From NCBI GenBank assembly GCA_002717185.1, contig PBDC01000069.1:1-27942 (forward strand): a DNA stretch of 27,942 bases, read 5' to 3'. A program made the translations under genes and the position numbers. Below are positions 1 through 7,893 of the stretch, piece after piece; positions within the stretch are counted from its first letter, which is position 1, and every line of letters starts with the position of its first letter. The notes below the pieces were generated by a model, which was not told the origin of the DNA, ran no database searches, and worked only from the letters and a program-made list of their open reading frames with translations. The stretch comes from Rhodospirillaceae bacterium. GTDB lineage: Bacteria; Pseudomonadota; Alphaproteobacteria; UBA8366; GCA-2717185.

Positions 1-190
1 GGAAGGGCGCATCGCGTTCGAAAACCGCATCGATCGAAGCACGCGCTTCCGCCTTACGCTCAGGTACGGTGCCGTCCTCCAGATCGAACACCACGATATC
101 CGGACCGACGTTAATGCCTTCGTCAAAACATTCCGGCTGCAGCGCAGAGAAAATCATGGCGCTGCGCCGATTCGGCTGTCGCTTGGTCAT
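1..190 (-). CDS. CitE-like HpcH/HpaI family lyase, N-terminal part
   Basis: The gene is cut by the left edge; only about 63 N-terminal residues are present. They read MTKRQPNRRSAMIFSALQ, then PDIVVFDLEDGTVPERKAEAR, the N-terminal signature of the citrate lyase beta subunit/CitE-like group: strand 1 with RRS, then the DLED acidic motif and the PERK...AR helix. Relatives cleave or form C-C bonds in acyl-CoA or oxoacid substrates with a divalent metal (malyl-CoA, citramalyl-CoA, HMG-CoA type); the substrate here cannot be told from this fragment. The ATG at 188-190 follows a purine-rich AAAGGCGAG about 7 bases upstream. It begins 30 bases after the stop of the TauD-family gene upstream, so the two are probably co-transcribed. 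Confidence 0.85.
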   Translation of the reverse strand, partial: MTKRQPNRRSAMIFSALQPECFDEGINVGPDIVVFDLEDGTVPERKAEARASIDAVFERDAPF

Positions 191-220
191 AGGTTATCTC
201 GCCTTTGCAGAATTTCTGGA

Positions 221-1108
221 TTAAGAGGCGATATGGGCCTCGATGGGCTGGCCGCGTACAGTAGTGCGTATCATATGGCGGCGCTGGTCGCGCGGGTAAT
301 CTATGCGACCGCAATGCATAGAGCCGCCGCGATTTTCCCAAATCAAAGTGTCACCGAGCCTCCACTCATGCTCCCACTGAAATTCCGGCCGATCAATCCA
401 GTTGTACAATTCCGCCAACAGCTCGTCGCTATCCACCTCCTCAACGCCAAGAATTCGGACTGTGATAAGCGGGTTGACGTAGATGGCTGGACGTCGCGTA
501 ATCGGATGAACACAGATCACCGGGTGCACCACTGTGGTGCTTTCGCGCCCTTCCTTATCGAGTGAATTCGCTGCCAGATTGGTGAATTTGTTGCGCGTAT
601 TGCCGCCATAGGAAAATTCAGCGCGCAGCCCGGCTAGACGTTTCTTCATTGCGGCCGGCAATGCTTCGTAAGCGGCGTGCGTACTGGTGAAGACAGTGTT
701 GCCGCCACGATCCGGGATTTGCAGCGCGTGCAGCAAGGTCGCTTTTGCCGGCACTCGATCGTAGGAAAGGTCGGAATGCCAGCCATCCCGCAACCGTTCC
801 ATAGATCCGCGCGATGCAGCAGCCAAATCGAATTTGCCATCATCATCGTAGTTGCGCATTTCCACCACATTATTGTCTTCTGGATGCTGGAACTTACGCT
901 GCACATGCGGCTGTAATTCACCAAAATGTGTAGAGAAGGCCGCTAATTCCGGCACGGTCAGATACTGACCACGGAAGCGCAGCACCTGGTGGTCGAGAAA
1001 TGCCCGCTCGATCGCTGCGATGTCTCCGGCAACCAAAGGAATGTGCAAGTCTGCGCCGCTAATCTCCGCACCGAGATGCCGGCCAAGCGGGGTGACAGTG
1101 ATACCCAT
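221..1108 (-). CDS. TauD/TfdA-family Fe(II)/2-oxoglutarate dioxygenase
   Basis: A 295-residue protein of usual TauD length. The facial triad is visible: H111-x-D113 in WHSDLSYD and distal H265 in MHCGRIDYP, with R281 positioned to bind 2-oxoglutarate. The family hydroxylates C-H bonds next to sulfonate, ether, phosphonate or carboxylate groups, consuming O2 and 2-oxoglutarate in the cytoplasm; the substrate is unknown. The ATG at 1108 is preferred over the TTG at 1141 because AAGGA lies 5 bases upstream of it and the TauD-like sequence begins there (MGITVTPLGRHLGAEISG). The gene precedes the CitE-like gene by 30 bases and is divergent from a second TauD-family gene across a 174-base spacer. 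Its distant similarity to that neighbour suggests related substrates rather than a recent duplication. Confidence 0.9.
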   Translation of the reverse strand: MGITVTPLGRHLGAEISGADLHIPLVAGDIAAIERAFLDHQVLRFRGQYLTVPELAAFSTHFGELQPHVQRKFQHPEDNNVVEMRNYDDDGKFDLAAASRGSMERLRDGWHSDLSYDRVPAKATLLHALQIPDRGGNTVFTSTHAAYEALPAAMKKRLAGLRAEFSYGGNTRNKFTNLAANSLDKEGRESTTVVHPVICVHPITRRPAIYVNPLITVRILGVEEVDSDELLAELYNWIDRPEFQWEHEWRLGDTLIWENRGGSMHCGRIDYPRDQRRHMIRTTVRGQPIEAHIAS

Positions 1109-1282
1109 CGGGTTCCTTATTACATGTGATTGTTGAGGCAATCATGGCGGACGGTACCGAGCGTTGCAACGGACCGTCGCACACATGCAGATATCCGAAT
1201 AGACGCTAACTTGACACGTAACAACCCCGGATTGGATGCTTAAGCCGTTCCGATCACCGTCCAACAAGGAGATGTTTTCACC

Positions 1283-2110
1283 ATGCAAGTCAATAAGCTG
1301 GGCCCACAAATCGGGGCAGAAATCCTCGGTGTGGATATCCGGAACCTCGACCAGGAAACGTTCGACGTCATCTACCAAACCTGGCTCGACTGCAATGTTA
1401 TCGCGGTTCGCGATCAGACATTGGAACTCGATGACTTCTTCAACTATAGCCGACGGTTCGGCAACCTTTACGCCCACCCCTCGAAGAGCACCCGTCATCC
1501 AGACCACCCCGAACTTACCATATTAGGCGTTAATAAATTCAATGCCGACGGCAAGCTGGACAAAGTGATATACGGCCGCGGATCAGACAATTGGCATACA
1601 GACGGTGCCTATGATGAAATTCCTTTTAAGGCGACGCAGCTCTATGCGCTGGCGATTCCAAGCCATGGTGGAGACACGCTGTTCGCCAGCATGTACGCGG
1701 CCTATGACGCGTTACCTCAGACCCTCAGGGACCAAGTAGGTAACCGGCTGGGCGGTTTCACCTATGGCGGCCGACGCAAGGCGACTGCACTTCTCAACCA
1801 AGAAGACCGCGATTGGACACCAGTGTGGCACCCGATTATTCGTACGCACCCGGAAACCGGCCGTAAGGGACTGTATTTCGATCCTGGCAAGATCGTTGCC
1901 ATCGAAGGACTGCCGAAAAACGAAAGCGACGCGCTCATTGACGAATTGACCACGCACATGATCCAGCCTGATGCTGAGTACCATCACAAATGGCGCACAG
2001 GTGATGTGGTGATCTGGGACAATCGTTGCACTTACCACCGTGCTGCAGCAGATTATCCACCGGAGGAAGATCGCATCCACTGGCGCGTTTCGATTAAGCC
2101 TCCGGCATAG
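1283..2110 (+). CDS. TauD/TfdA-family Fe(II)/2-oxoglutarate dioxygenase (second copy)
   Basis: A 275-residue protein with a complete TauD-type active site: H105-x-D107 in NWHTDGAYDEIP, distal H252 in YHRAAADYP, and R268 in HWRVSI for 2-oxoglutarate. The N-terminal block LGPQIGAEILGVDI is typical of the family (G-A-E-I-x-G-x-D). The start ATG has AAGGAG 11 bases upstream, which is slightly long. It is transcribed away from the other TauD-like gene, and the 1109-1282 spacer should carry both promoters. Substrate not identifiable; sulfonate, aryl-oxy-acid or similar oxidation is possible. About 285 bases downstream (2111-2395) show no convincing gene or terminator. Confidence 0.9.
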   Translation: MQVNKLGPQIGAEILGVDIRNLDQETFDVIYQTWLDCNVIAVRDQTLELDDFFNYSRRFGNLYAHPSKSTRHPDHPELTILGVNKFNADGKLDKVIYGRGSDNWHTDGAYDEIPFKATQLYALAIPSHGGDTLFASMYAAYDALPQTLRDQVGNRLGGFTYGGRRKATALLNQEDRDWTPVWHPIIRTHPETGRKGLYFDPGKIVAIEGLPKNESDALIDELTTHMIQPDAEYHHKWRTGDVVIWDNRCTYHRAAADYPPEEDRIHWRVSIKPPA

Positions 2111-2395
2111 GGACCACTTGGTAGGCTGCCGTTATCAAATCAATGATTCGTCTGGATTTGTATCGTCGTAGGCAACCTCGACAAAGTTCAATAGACGGCA
2201 GACCTGATTCTTAGTGCGGCTAGGGGGGAAAGGACTGCCTAACTGGACCAAAGGTTTTGATCAAGGATCGAGATTAAGTGATTTGGTACAGCCCCCAAGC
2301 ATCACGATATGGAAAGGAAGTCTGGCAGCATCTTGATGGGATCGACCGCCTACATGCTGTGACAAACCACCGAACTCCCGACGCGCCGTACCCTG
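2111..2395. other. Intergenic region without recognised gene
   Basis: The stretch lies between the convergent TauD-like and selenoprotein genes. I found only very short open frames with no ribosome site, no strong hairpin followed by a T-run, and no recognisable repeat. An open plus-frame stretch near 2280-2400 looks mildly protein-like but has no start and matches nothing I know. Confidence 0.4.
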
Positions 2396-3265
2396 TTAGG
2401 CCGCGTTAGCCTCCGCCAATATCCGGTCCTCCTCGGTCTGATAACGCGGCGTCATATCCCGAGGCGCCCGCGTGTCGCCTTGGTCCGTATTCGCCGAGTT
2501 TACCTTCCAGTCCTCCCCTTCCGGCCAGGTCGCATCAATATGGACGATCGTTTCAGGCTTCTCCGCGCTTTGAAAGGCCCGCATCGCGTCGCGCACGATC
2601 GCATATTGCTGCGCTTCATCAAAAGGCGAGCCAGAAGAGTGGCCAAGCGGAAAATCAACGAATGCCGCACGTGGCGGTCGTCCCGCCTGAAGGATGTCCA
2701 GGGCACTGCCGAGGCAAAAGGTCGGAATTCCGGCATCTTCTAGGTGGCGCGCGATCAGACACACGGTCTGGTGGCACACCGGTCACATGGGTATGAGAAA
2801 GGCCGCATCGATATTTTGTGCCCGATAGGCATCGAGCAATGCCGGGGCCAACTCTTCATGCACTCGGCGCTGCGAATAGATCCCGCCCATACAAGAATAG
2901 ATCTCGTCGGCCACTTCACCAATGACGGCCTCCGATTCTAATTGTCGTAGTGCATCAAGCGGTACCATGCAGCCGGGATCCCGGCGCGGTCCTTCCAAAT
3001 AGTTTTCGGTAATATGCGAGAAGTGGATACGATCTTTGGGCGTATCCTTCGGAATCGCGCGGGTTGAGGTGTCATCTTTGTAGAAGTAGGCCTGCTGCCC
3101 CACCACATATGCCCCAGAAGTGCTCAGCACGCCTACACGACTTTGGCTCAGCGGTTTTTCGAGCGGCGCGAAGGGCGGCACCTCGCCAGCGTGGTACCAT
3201 TGATAGACTGGATAACCAAGCTTGCTGTACCGTTTGGCAATAGACTTCATGTATTCGACGTGCAT
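2396..3265 (-). CDS. GrdB-like selenoprotein (glycine/sarcosine/betaine reductase selenoprotein B family), UGA read as Sec
   Basis: Two minus-strand ORFs sit in the same frame, separated only by TGA at 2783-2785 plus one CCG codon. Read through, they give one 289-residue protein with Sec at residue 161, in the context IPM-U-PVCHQTVCLIARHLE: a U-x-x-C redox motif. Both halves match the proteobacterial GrdB-like family: LGYPVYQWYH near the N-terminus, RDPGCMVPLDALR and YSCMGGIYS before the Sec, and SALDI...FVDFPLGHSSG after it. Family members carry Sec or Cys at this site; the substrate of this stand-alone group is not established. The ATG at 3265 has GGAGG 5 bases upstream, and the upstream GTG lies inside that site. 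A SECIS-like hairpin follows the UGA. No sel genes are in the window. The alternative is a Cys-to-stop mutation. Confidence 0.85.
2746..2780 (-). promoter_or_regulatory. Candidate bacterial SECIS element
   Basis: Starting two bases after the UGA at 2783-2785, the minus strand can fold into a two-part stem. A lower helix of 7 pairs (GGUGUGC with GCGCGCC, including two G-U) is followed by a 3x3 internal loop (CAC/AUC), an upper helix of 5 Watson-Crick pairs (CAGAC/GUCUG) and a 5-base apical loop CGUGU. Seventeen bases separate the UGA from the apical loop, and G is the second loop base. These fit the known bacterial SECIS rules for SelB binding: loop 16-37 bases from UGA, short apical loop, G among its first two bases. 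The fold was found by eye; energy was not computed. Confidence 0.7.
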
Positions 3266-3338
3266 GGGCACCTCCTTTGCCGAAATCTTATCGGTACACG
3301 ACGAGCAAAGCGACCCCGCGACTTCGAAGATCGGTTCT

Positions 3339-3563
3339 TTACCAATATAGCGACGTGCAATCCGTTTCTGGTGTGCCGATTTCCGGGAACTCTTCGTCGA
3401 GCGGCTGCAGAGTCGCCTCTACAATCAGAGGAAATTTCGGCGATATGGGCTCAATAACTGGTCGCTTGAATTCGCGAGCGACTTGGAGGGCTTGGTCGCG
3501 CCCATTTAGGAACAGCTTTACGTGTCTTTCAGAGCCGATAGAACCCGCGTTGCAAAATTCCAA
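3339..3563 (-). pseudogene. Decayed VapB-like antitoxin remnant
   Basis: A 74-residue frame contains HVKLFLNGRDQALQVAREFK, closely like the AbrB-fold DNA-binding start of VapB antitoxins (AKLFxNGRSQAVRLPKEFR). It then jumps to VIEPISPK and TLQPLDEEFPEI, like the VapB C-terminal toxin-binding tail (ATLEPLDEDFPEI). About a dozen residues that normally sit between these blocks (the DEV...I-R-x-x-x-x-D strand) are missing. No ATG and no clear ribosome site precede the conserved part; only a TTG is available. No VapC PIN-domain gene follows; the selenoprotein ribosome site begins about 60 bases later. I read it as an orphan, internally deleted remnant. A small functional protein is less likely. 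Confidence 0.5.
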
Positions 3564-3586
3564 TGAGGAAGGTTATCAATTCTTTG

Positions 3587-4786
3587 TTACTTCAGCGCCG
3601 CGCAGGCTTCGATGACCTTATCCCCGCCGCGTTTCAAGTCTTCTTCCGGTGCGACGAAGCTCGCCCGGAAATAAGGGCTTAGTCCATACGCATTACCCTG
3701 CACCACGGCAACGCCAACCGAATCGAGCAGGTACATGGTGAAGTCCTCGTCGCTTTCGATCACCTTGCCGTTCGGCGTAGTCTTGCCAATTGTGCCGGCG
3801 CAAGAGCAGAAGATATACATCGCGCCGTCCGGCAGAGCGCAGGACAGGCCCTCCGCCTGGTTAAGCTTTTCAAACAGCATGTCACGACGAAATTGCAGGT
3901 TGGCTGTACGCTCCTTGACGAACTCCTGCGGGCCTTCCAGTGCAGCCACAGCTGCGGCCTGGCTAACGGCGCTAACGCCGCTTGCGCTCTGCGACTGCAT
4001 TTTCGACATATTCGCAATGATGTCTTTTGGACCACCGGCGAAGCCGATACGCCAGCCAGTCATCGAATAGGCCTTGGAACAACTGTTAACCGTCACCGTA
4101 CGATCATAGAGCTTGGGCTCAATTTGCGCGAAAGTGGAGAATACTCGTCCATCGAAGATTAAATGCTCGTAAACATCATCGGTGAGGATTGAAACATGCG
4201 GGTGGTTTAGCAGCACATCGGCTAGCCCGCGCATTTCCTCTCGCGAATAGACCGCGCCGGTTGGATTGCCCGGCATGCAGAACATCAGCCATTTCGTATT
4301 CGGTGTAATCGCCGCGTCAAGGTCCTCAGGCCTCATTTTGAACTGACTGTTCTGGCCGCTATTGATGAAAACCGGAGTGCCTCCGGCTAACTGCACCATG
4401 TCCGGGTAGGACGCCCAGTAGGGACCGGGTATGATAGTCTCGTCGCCCTGGCTCACTGTCGCCATCAGAGCGTTGAATAATACCTGCTTAGCACCGGCCC
4501 CGACGGCAATTTGGTCTAGACCGTACTCCAACCCGTTGTCGCGCTTAAACTTTAGCTGCGCCGCCTTGCGCATCTCGATCAGACCGTTAATTGGGGTGTA
4601 CTTGATCTCGTTCGCATCCATGCAGGCAATCGCCGCCGCCTTGGCGTGGTCCGGGGTAGGAAAGTCCGGCTCACCAGCGGTAAGCTTAACGATATCGCGT
4701 CCCTCAGCGATCAAGTCACGCACCCTAGCCGAGGCAATTTGGCTGGGCGAAGGCTTAAACCGGCTCATACGCGGGGCGAATTCCAT
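3587..4786 (-). CDS. Class I PLP-dependent aminotransferase (aspartate aminotransferase-like, subgroup Ib)
   Basis: A 399-residue fold-type I aminotransferase of normal length. Visible landmarks: KLTAGEPDFPTPDH at the N-terminus, YTPINGLIEMRKA, the NPTG motif in MPGNPTGAVYSREE, DDVYEHL (Asp binding the PLP pyridine N, and Tyr), the Schiff-base lysine in NSCSKAYSMTGWRIGF, and FRASFVAP (Arg binding the substrate carboxylate). It transfers amino groups between an amino acid and a 2-oxoacid in the cytoplasm. ATG 4786 is chosen because GAGGAG lies 8 bases upstream and the protein then starts like relatives (MEFAPRMSRFKPSPS); the longer frame to 4864 adds an unlike 26 residues. It probably stands alone, with a 438-base AT-rich spacer upstream. 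Confidence 0.93.
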   Translation of the reverse strand: MEFAPRMSRFKPSPSQIASARVRDLIAEGRDIVKLTAGEPDFPTPDHAKAAAIACMDANEIKYTPINGLIEMRKAAQLKFKRDNGLEYGLDQIAVGAGAKQVLFNALMATVSQGDETIIPGPYWASYPDMVQLAGGTPVFINSGQNSQFKMRPEDLDAAITPNTKWLMFCMPGNPTGAVYSREEMRGLADVLLNHPHVSILTDDVYEHLIFDGRVFSTFAQIEPKLYDRTVTVNSCSKAYSMTGWRIGFAGGPKDIIANMSKMQSQSASGVSAVSQAAAVAALEGPQEFVKERTANLQFRRDMLFEKLNQAEGLSCALPDGAMYIFCSCAGTIGKTTPNGKVIESDEDFTMYLLDSVGVAVVQGNAYGLSPYFRASFVAPEEDLKRGGDKVIEACAALK

Positions 4787-5224
4787 CTCAAAAGCTCCTC
4801 GAACGGCAAAGATTGCAGGGTTAAAGCCTATCAGGGGCCTGTAAGGAAAGAAAAAACCACGCAACTCGGACGCCTACACGTTTATACAAATTCAAAAATT
4901 AATATTTAATGTTAAATCTATTATTACTTTTGCAGGCAATTTCTAATTCTAAGTAGAAGAACAACACTCTTTCCATTACCTAACCCAATTGGATCCACAC
5001 AGACAGGCGGATAGTGCTCTTTGCCATCGCCTCACTCGACACTAATCGCAACCGCCCGCGCATCGTATTTGTATGATAATAACGGTGCTATGGTGTCACC
5101 GGCCGAAGAAACTATGCATCGCATCATCGCTTCGCCGTTTGAAGTAGGTTAAGCGCAAGGGGTCGCATCACCACCGCATAAGTGCTTATGGTGGGGACCG
5201 ATCCCGCCATACGGACACCGCTCC
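4787..5224. other. AT-rich divergent intergenic region
   Basis: The spacer separates the divergent aminotransferase and MFS genes. Bases about 4870-4980 are clearly richer in A+T than the coding regions, as expected for a promoter zone. Near 5062-5077 there is a dyad (ATCGTA-TTTG-TATGAT, with one G-T pair) overlapping TATGATAAT, which resembles an extended -10 element for the plus strand; no good -35 is visible at the right distance. No gene was recognised on either strand. Confidence 0.4.
5171..5194. promoter_or_regulatory. Inverted repeat upstream of MFS gene, candidate operator
   Basis: The sequence contains CATAAG-TG-CTTATG (5177-5190), a 6-base inverted repeat with a 2-base spacer. It is flanked by CCAC (5171-5174) and GTGG (5191-5194), which extend the dyad with a two-base bulge. 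It ends about 30 bases before the proposed TTG start of the exporter. The size and position fit an operator for a dimeric repressor (TetR or MarR type), or an mRNA hairpin in the leader. No regulator gene lies next to it. Confidence 0.35.
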
Positions 5225-6595
5225 TTGTCGAAACCTCCCGTCAATCCCTTCCTTGCGATCTTGGCCGTCGGGCTCGGCACAACCATCGTGCCACTCGACT
5301 CTTCGGTTAACATCGCGTTTCCGGACATCACGCGGAGCTTCAGCATCCCAATTGACGCGATCCAGTGGGTCGTTATCTGCTACGTGCTGACCTATTCCAG
5401 CCTGATGCTGGTCTGCGGCAAGCTGGGAGACCTATTTGGTCATAGGCGTATATTCCGCATCGGACTGGCACTCAGTATCGTCGCCTTCGCACTTTGCGGT
5501 AGTGCCAGCGAGTTTGGCTGGTTGCTGTTCTTCCGGTTCTGCCAAGGTGTGGGTGCTGCACTGGTGATAAGCTGCAGCCCGGCGCTAGCGACAGCCTGCT
5601 ATCCGGAGGAACAACGTGCCAAGGCACTTGGCCTTTACACCGCATTGTTTGGCCTCGGGTCGGTGATCGGCCCATCGCTCGGTGGGATCATGGTCGAAGC
5701 GTGGGGCTGGCCAGCTGTCTTCTGGTTCCGTGCACCAATATCTTGCGTTGCATTAGCTGCAACCTGGCTGATCCCTAGCTCACCCGAGGCGGGTGTCCGG
5801 AAACCATTTGACGGGGTTGGAGCCTTCCTCCTCGCGCTAGGGCTTAGCACCTTGTTACTTGCCATTAATCAAGTTCAGAGCCCGCATTCGACGGTGATAG
5901 TCGTGGCAGCACTGGTTGCCTTGTCCATCATCGGCTTTGCCGGGTTCGTCTATCAAGAATCCCGTTTTTCCGAGCCGATAATCCGGTTGGGTATGTTCCG
6001 TGACATCGACTTCTCCATTTTCAACCTTGCGAATTACGTCGCCAATCTAGTCGGGTTCGCTGTGCTGTTACTAGTACCCTATTATCTAGTGCGAACCGCG
6101 GAGTTACCTATCTGGCTGGGCGGAATTGTGCTCGGCTGCGCGCCGCTCGGCGTCGCATTGGCGGGCCCGCCTGCCGGTTGGGCCATATTGCAGCTCGGGG
6201 CACGCCGCGTTGCACTTGCCGGCGCACTGCTTTTAACCGGCGGCCTGTTTGCGGTCTCTCTGTGGCAGCAGGACAGCCCAATGCCCGTTCTGGCCGTGTC
6301 GCTCCTTCTGCATGGGCTGGGACTTGGATTGTTTCATACTGCCTATATGCACATCGTCACGGGGACCCTTGCACGCGGCGATCGTGGCGTTGCTGGCAGC
6401 CTGGGCATGATGACCCGTAGTGCTGGTGTTGTGACGGGTGCCGCGGTGTTGGCGAGCCTGTTCGCGAGCATTGCACCTACGGCCGGCTTCCTGTCGGCGT
6501 TCCAGGCCGTGTTCCACTTCGCCGGTATGGGATTTACGATTTTCGTGGTGCTGACCCTACTGCGACCGGGGCTTTGGTTACGCAAAACTGAGTAA
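5225..6595 (+). CDS. DHA2-type MFS transporter
   Basis: A 456-residue membrane protein with about 12-14 hydrophobic segments. The first helix carries PLDSSVNIAFPDITRSF, the motif D1 of the DHA2 (EmrB/QacA) drug:proton antiporter group. The loop after the second helix has motif A, GKLGDLFGHRRIF. FRFCQGVGAALVISCSPAL and LGLYTALFGLGSVIGPSLGG match motifs B and C of exporters. It likely exports a small molecule across the inner membrane using the proton gradient; the substrate is unknown. The start is uncertain: the frame is open back to 5153 but holds no ATG or GTG before the hydrophobic region, so the TTG at 5225 (MSKPPVNPFLAIL) is the only sensible start, without an obvious ribosome site. A dyad sits just upstream. 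Confidence 0.88.
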   Translation: MSKPPVNPFLAILAVGLGTTIVPLDSSVNIAFPDITRSFSIPIDAIQWVVICYVLTYSSLMLVCGKLGDLFGHRRIFRIGLALSIVAFALCGSASEFGWLLFFRFCQGVGAALVISCSPALATACYPEEQRAKALGLYTALFGLGSVIGPSLGGIMVEAWGWPAVFWFRAPISCVALAATWLIPSSPEAGVRKPFDGVGAFLLALGLSTLLLAINQVQSPHSTVIVVAALVALSIIGFAGFVYQESRFSEPIIRLGMFRDIDFSIFNLANYVANLVGFAVLLLVPYYLVRTAELPIWLGGIVLGCAPLGVALAGPPAGWAILQLGARRVALAGALLLTGGLFAVSLWQQDSPMPVLAVSLLLHGLGLGLFHTAYMHIVTGTLARGDRGVAGSLGMMTRSAGVVTGAAVLASLFASIAPTAGFLSAFQAVFHFAGMGFTIFVVLTLLRPGLWLRKTE

Positions 6596-7013
6596 ACTGA
6601 TGACGAGGCAGTATTTCTAGGTTTTGGTTGCGTGTCTGCATTCCATTGTCAGGACGGAACATAGTCGTACTTAAAAGTATGGACGTAATCTGCAATGACG
6701 ATTGACAACTAAGAATGGATGATCGCGGCAAGACACTACCAAGCACCGTAATTTTTCTGATAGACATCCCGATCGTCACAAAGGGATAACGATACTGGAC
6801 ATGTCTAAGCCAAAAAAGCGAACGATTGATCCTGTCAAAGACCCAATAGAGTGGCAGATCAGTCGTCCTGATAGAGGTATAGGTCTCCACTCTGACCTTC
6901 TCGAAAATGGATCCAACCTGCAGAGGGCGCCGTCAAGTGCGCTGATGACAAGCTTTGGTATCCTCAACGCAAGCGCTTAAGCTTGGCTGAAGTGTGCGAA
7001 TAGGGAGGGTATT
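6596..7013. other. Intergenic region between MFS and SDR genes
   Basis: This 418-base stretch holds one small plus-strand open frame (listed separately) and otherwise nothing recognisable. Frames on the minus strand (for example 6534-6890) overlap the end of the MFS gene, look composition-driven and match no family I know. No clear T-tailed terminator was seen after the MFS stop. Confidence 0.4.
6801..6980 (+). CDS. Possible small hydrophilic ORF, 59 aa
   Basis: An ATG-initiated frame starts MSKPKKRTIDPVKDPIEW and ends LNASA. It is same-strand with, and ends 33 bases before, the SDR gene. The sequence is hydrophilic, with a basic N-terminus and no membrane segment or known motif. The nearest purine run, AAAGGGATAA, is about 15 bases upstream, which is weak. 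It could be a chance frame or a 5' leader. I do not recognise it. Confidence 0.25.
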   Translation: MSKPKKRTIDPVKDPIEWQISRPDRGIGLHSDLLENGSNLQRAPSSALMTSFGILNASA

Positions 7014-7844
7014 TTGGCACAGGATCTTGGACTGGAAGGTAAGGTCGCAATTGTCGCCGGCGGTGGCGCGCGCGACGATGGCATCGGCAATGGTCGTGCG
7101 GCAGCGATCCTATTGGCACGGGCTGGCGCGCAGGTTTTCGTCGTCGATCGCGACGAAGCGCTAGCGGCGCGCACTGCGGAGATGATCGCCGCGGAAGGCG
7201 GCGATGCAAAAGCATATGGTGCCGACCTGACTAAGGAAGATCAATGCGAAGCGATGATCGCTGCCGCGGTCAAACAGTATGGTCGGCTCGACATTTTGGA
7301 CAACAATATCGGCATCGGCAGTTCCGCCTCAGTCATTGAGGAAAGTGCAGCGAACTGGGAACGCGTCATGCGTATCAATGTCGAAACAATGTTCCTGACC
7401 AGCAAGTACGCGGTACCGGCAATGATCGAAAGCGGAGGGGGGTCCATCGTCAACATTTCCTCGATCTCCGCCTTGCGACCGCGCGGGCTTACAGCCTACA
7501 GCACGTCAAAGGGCGCCGTGATCGCTTTGACCAGCGCCATGGCGGTCGATCACGCCACGGACGGTATCAGGGTCAACTGTATCGCGCCAGGACCAGTCTT
7601 CACACCAATGGTCAACCGCGACGGCGATATGAGCGACGAGGCGCGCGACCGGCGGCGGAAATCCTCGTTGCTGGAGGTCGAGGGCACGGGCTGGGATATT
7701 GGCAATGCGGTCGTGTTTTTAAGTTCAGACTGGTCGCGCTACATCACCGGCCAGACTTTGGTGGTCGATGGCGGCTGCACCCTGACATCCCGCTCACGGG
7801 GCCGCGACTCCGAAAACAGCTTCACAGCGGGCGCCACGCATTAA
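7014..7844 (+). CDS. Short-chain dehydrogenase/reductase (SDR)
   Basis: A 276-residue classical SDR. The Rossmann glycine motif appears as GGGARDDGIGNGRAAA, a variant with a longer loop than the usual T-G-x3-G-x-G. The acidic VDRD after beta-2 favours NAD(H). NNIG replaces the NNAG motif; catalytic Ser lies in NISSIS, with Y162 and K166 in YSTSK. VNCIAPGPVFTP and ITGQTLVVDGG are typical late motifs. It should oxidise an alcohol or reduce a ketone; the substrate is unknown. The start is TTG at 7014 because GGGAGG ends 5 bases before it and no upstream ATG is in frame. A RidA-family gene follows after 49 bases with its own strong ribosome site, so the two probably act together. Confidence 0.92.
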   Translation: MAQDLGLEGKVAIVAGGGARDDGIGNGRAAAILLARAGAQVFVVDRDEALAARTAEMIAAEGGDAKAYGADLTKEDQCEAMIAAAVKQYGRLDILDNNIGIGSSASVIEESAANWERVMRINVETMFLTSKYAVPAMIESGGGSIVNISSISALRPRGLTAYSTSKGAVIALTSAMAVDHATDGIRVNCIAPGPVFTPMVNRDGDMSDEARDRRRKSSLLEVEGTGWDIGNAVVFLSSDWSRYITGQTLVVDGGCTLTSRSRGRDSENSFTAGATH

Positions 7845-7893
7845 AATTCCATGACTACCCAATAATAGAACAGGGAAACAAAGGAGCAATCCT

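Noticed and set aside
1109..1282. Possible extension of either TauD-like gene into the spacer
   Set aside because: The upstream TTG start adds residues unlike TauD proteins, and the ATG starts have better ribosome sites.
2396..2779. GTG-started frame as an independent 127-aa gene
   Set aside because: It has no ribosome site, begins inside the conserved redox motif, and is in frame with the upstream ORF across a single TGA; it is the C-terminal half of the selenoprotein.
5149..5346. Minus-strand 65-aa frame across the MFS start
   Set aside because: Antisense to the MFS N-terminus and without family similarity.
6534..6890. Minus-strand 118-aa frame after the MFS gene
   Set aside because: It overlaps the MFS 3' end, has no family resemblance and no ribosome site; treated as non-coding.
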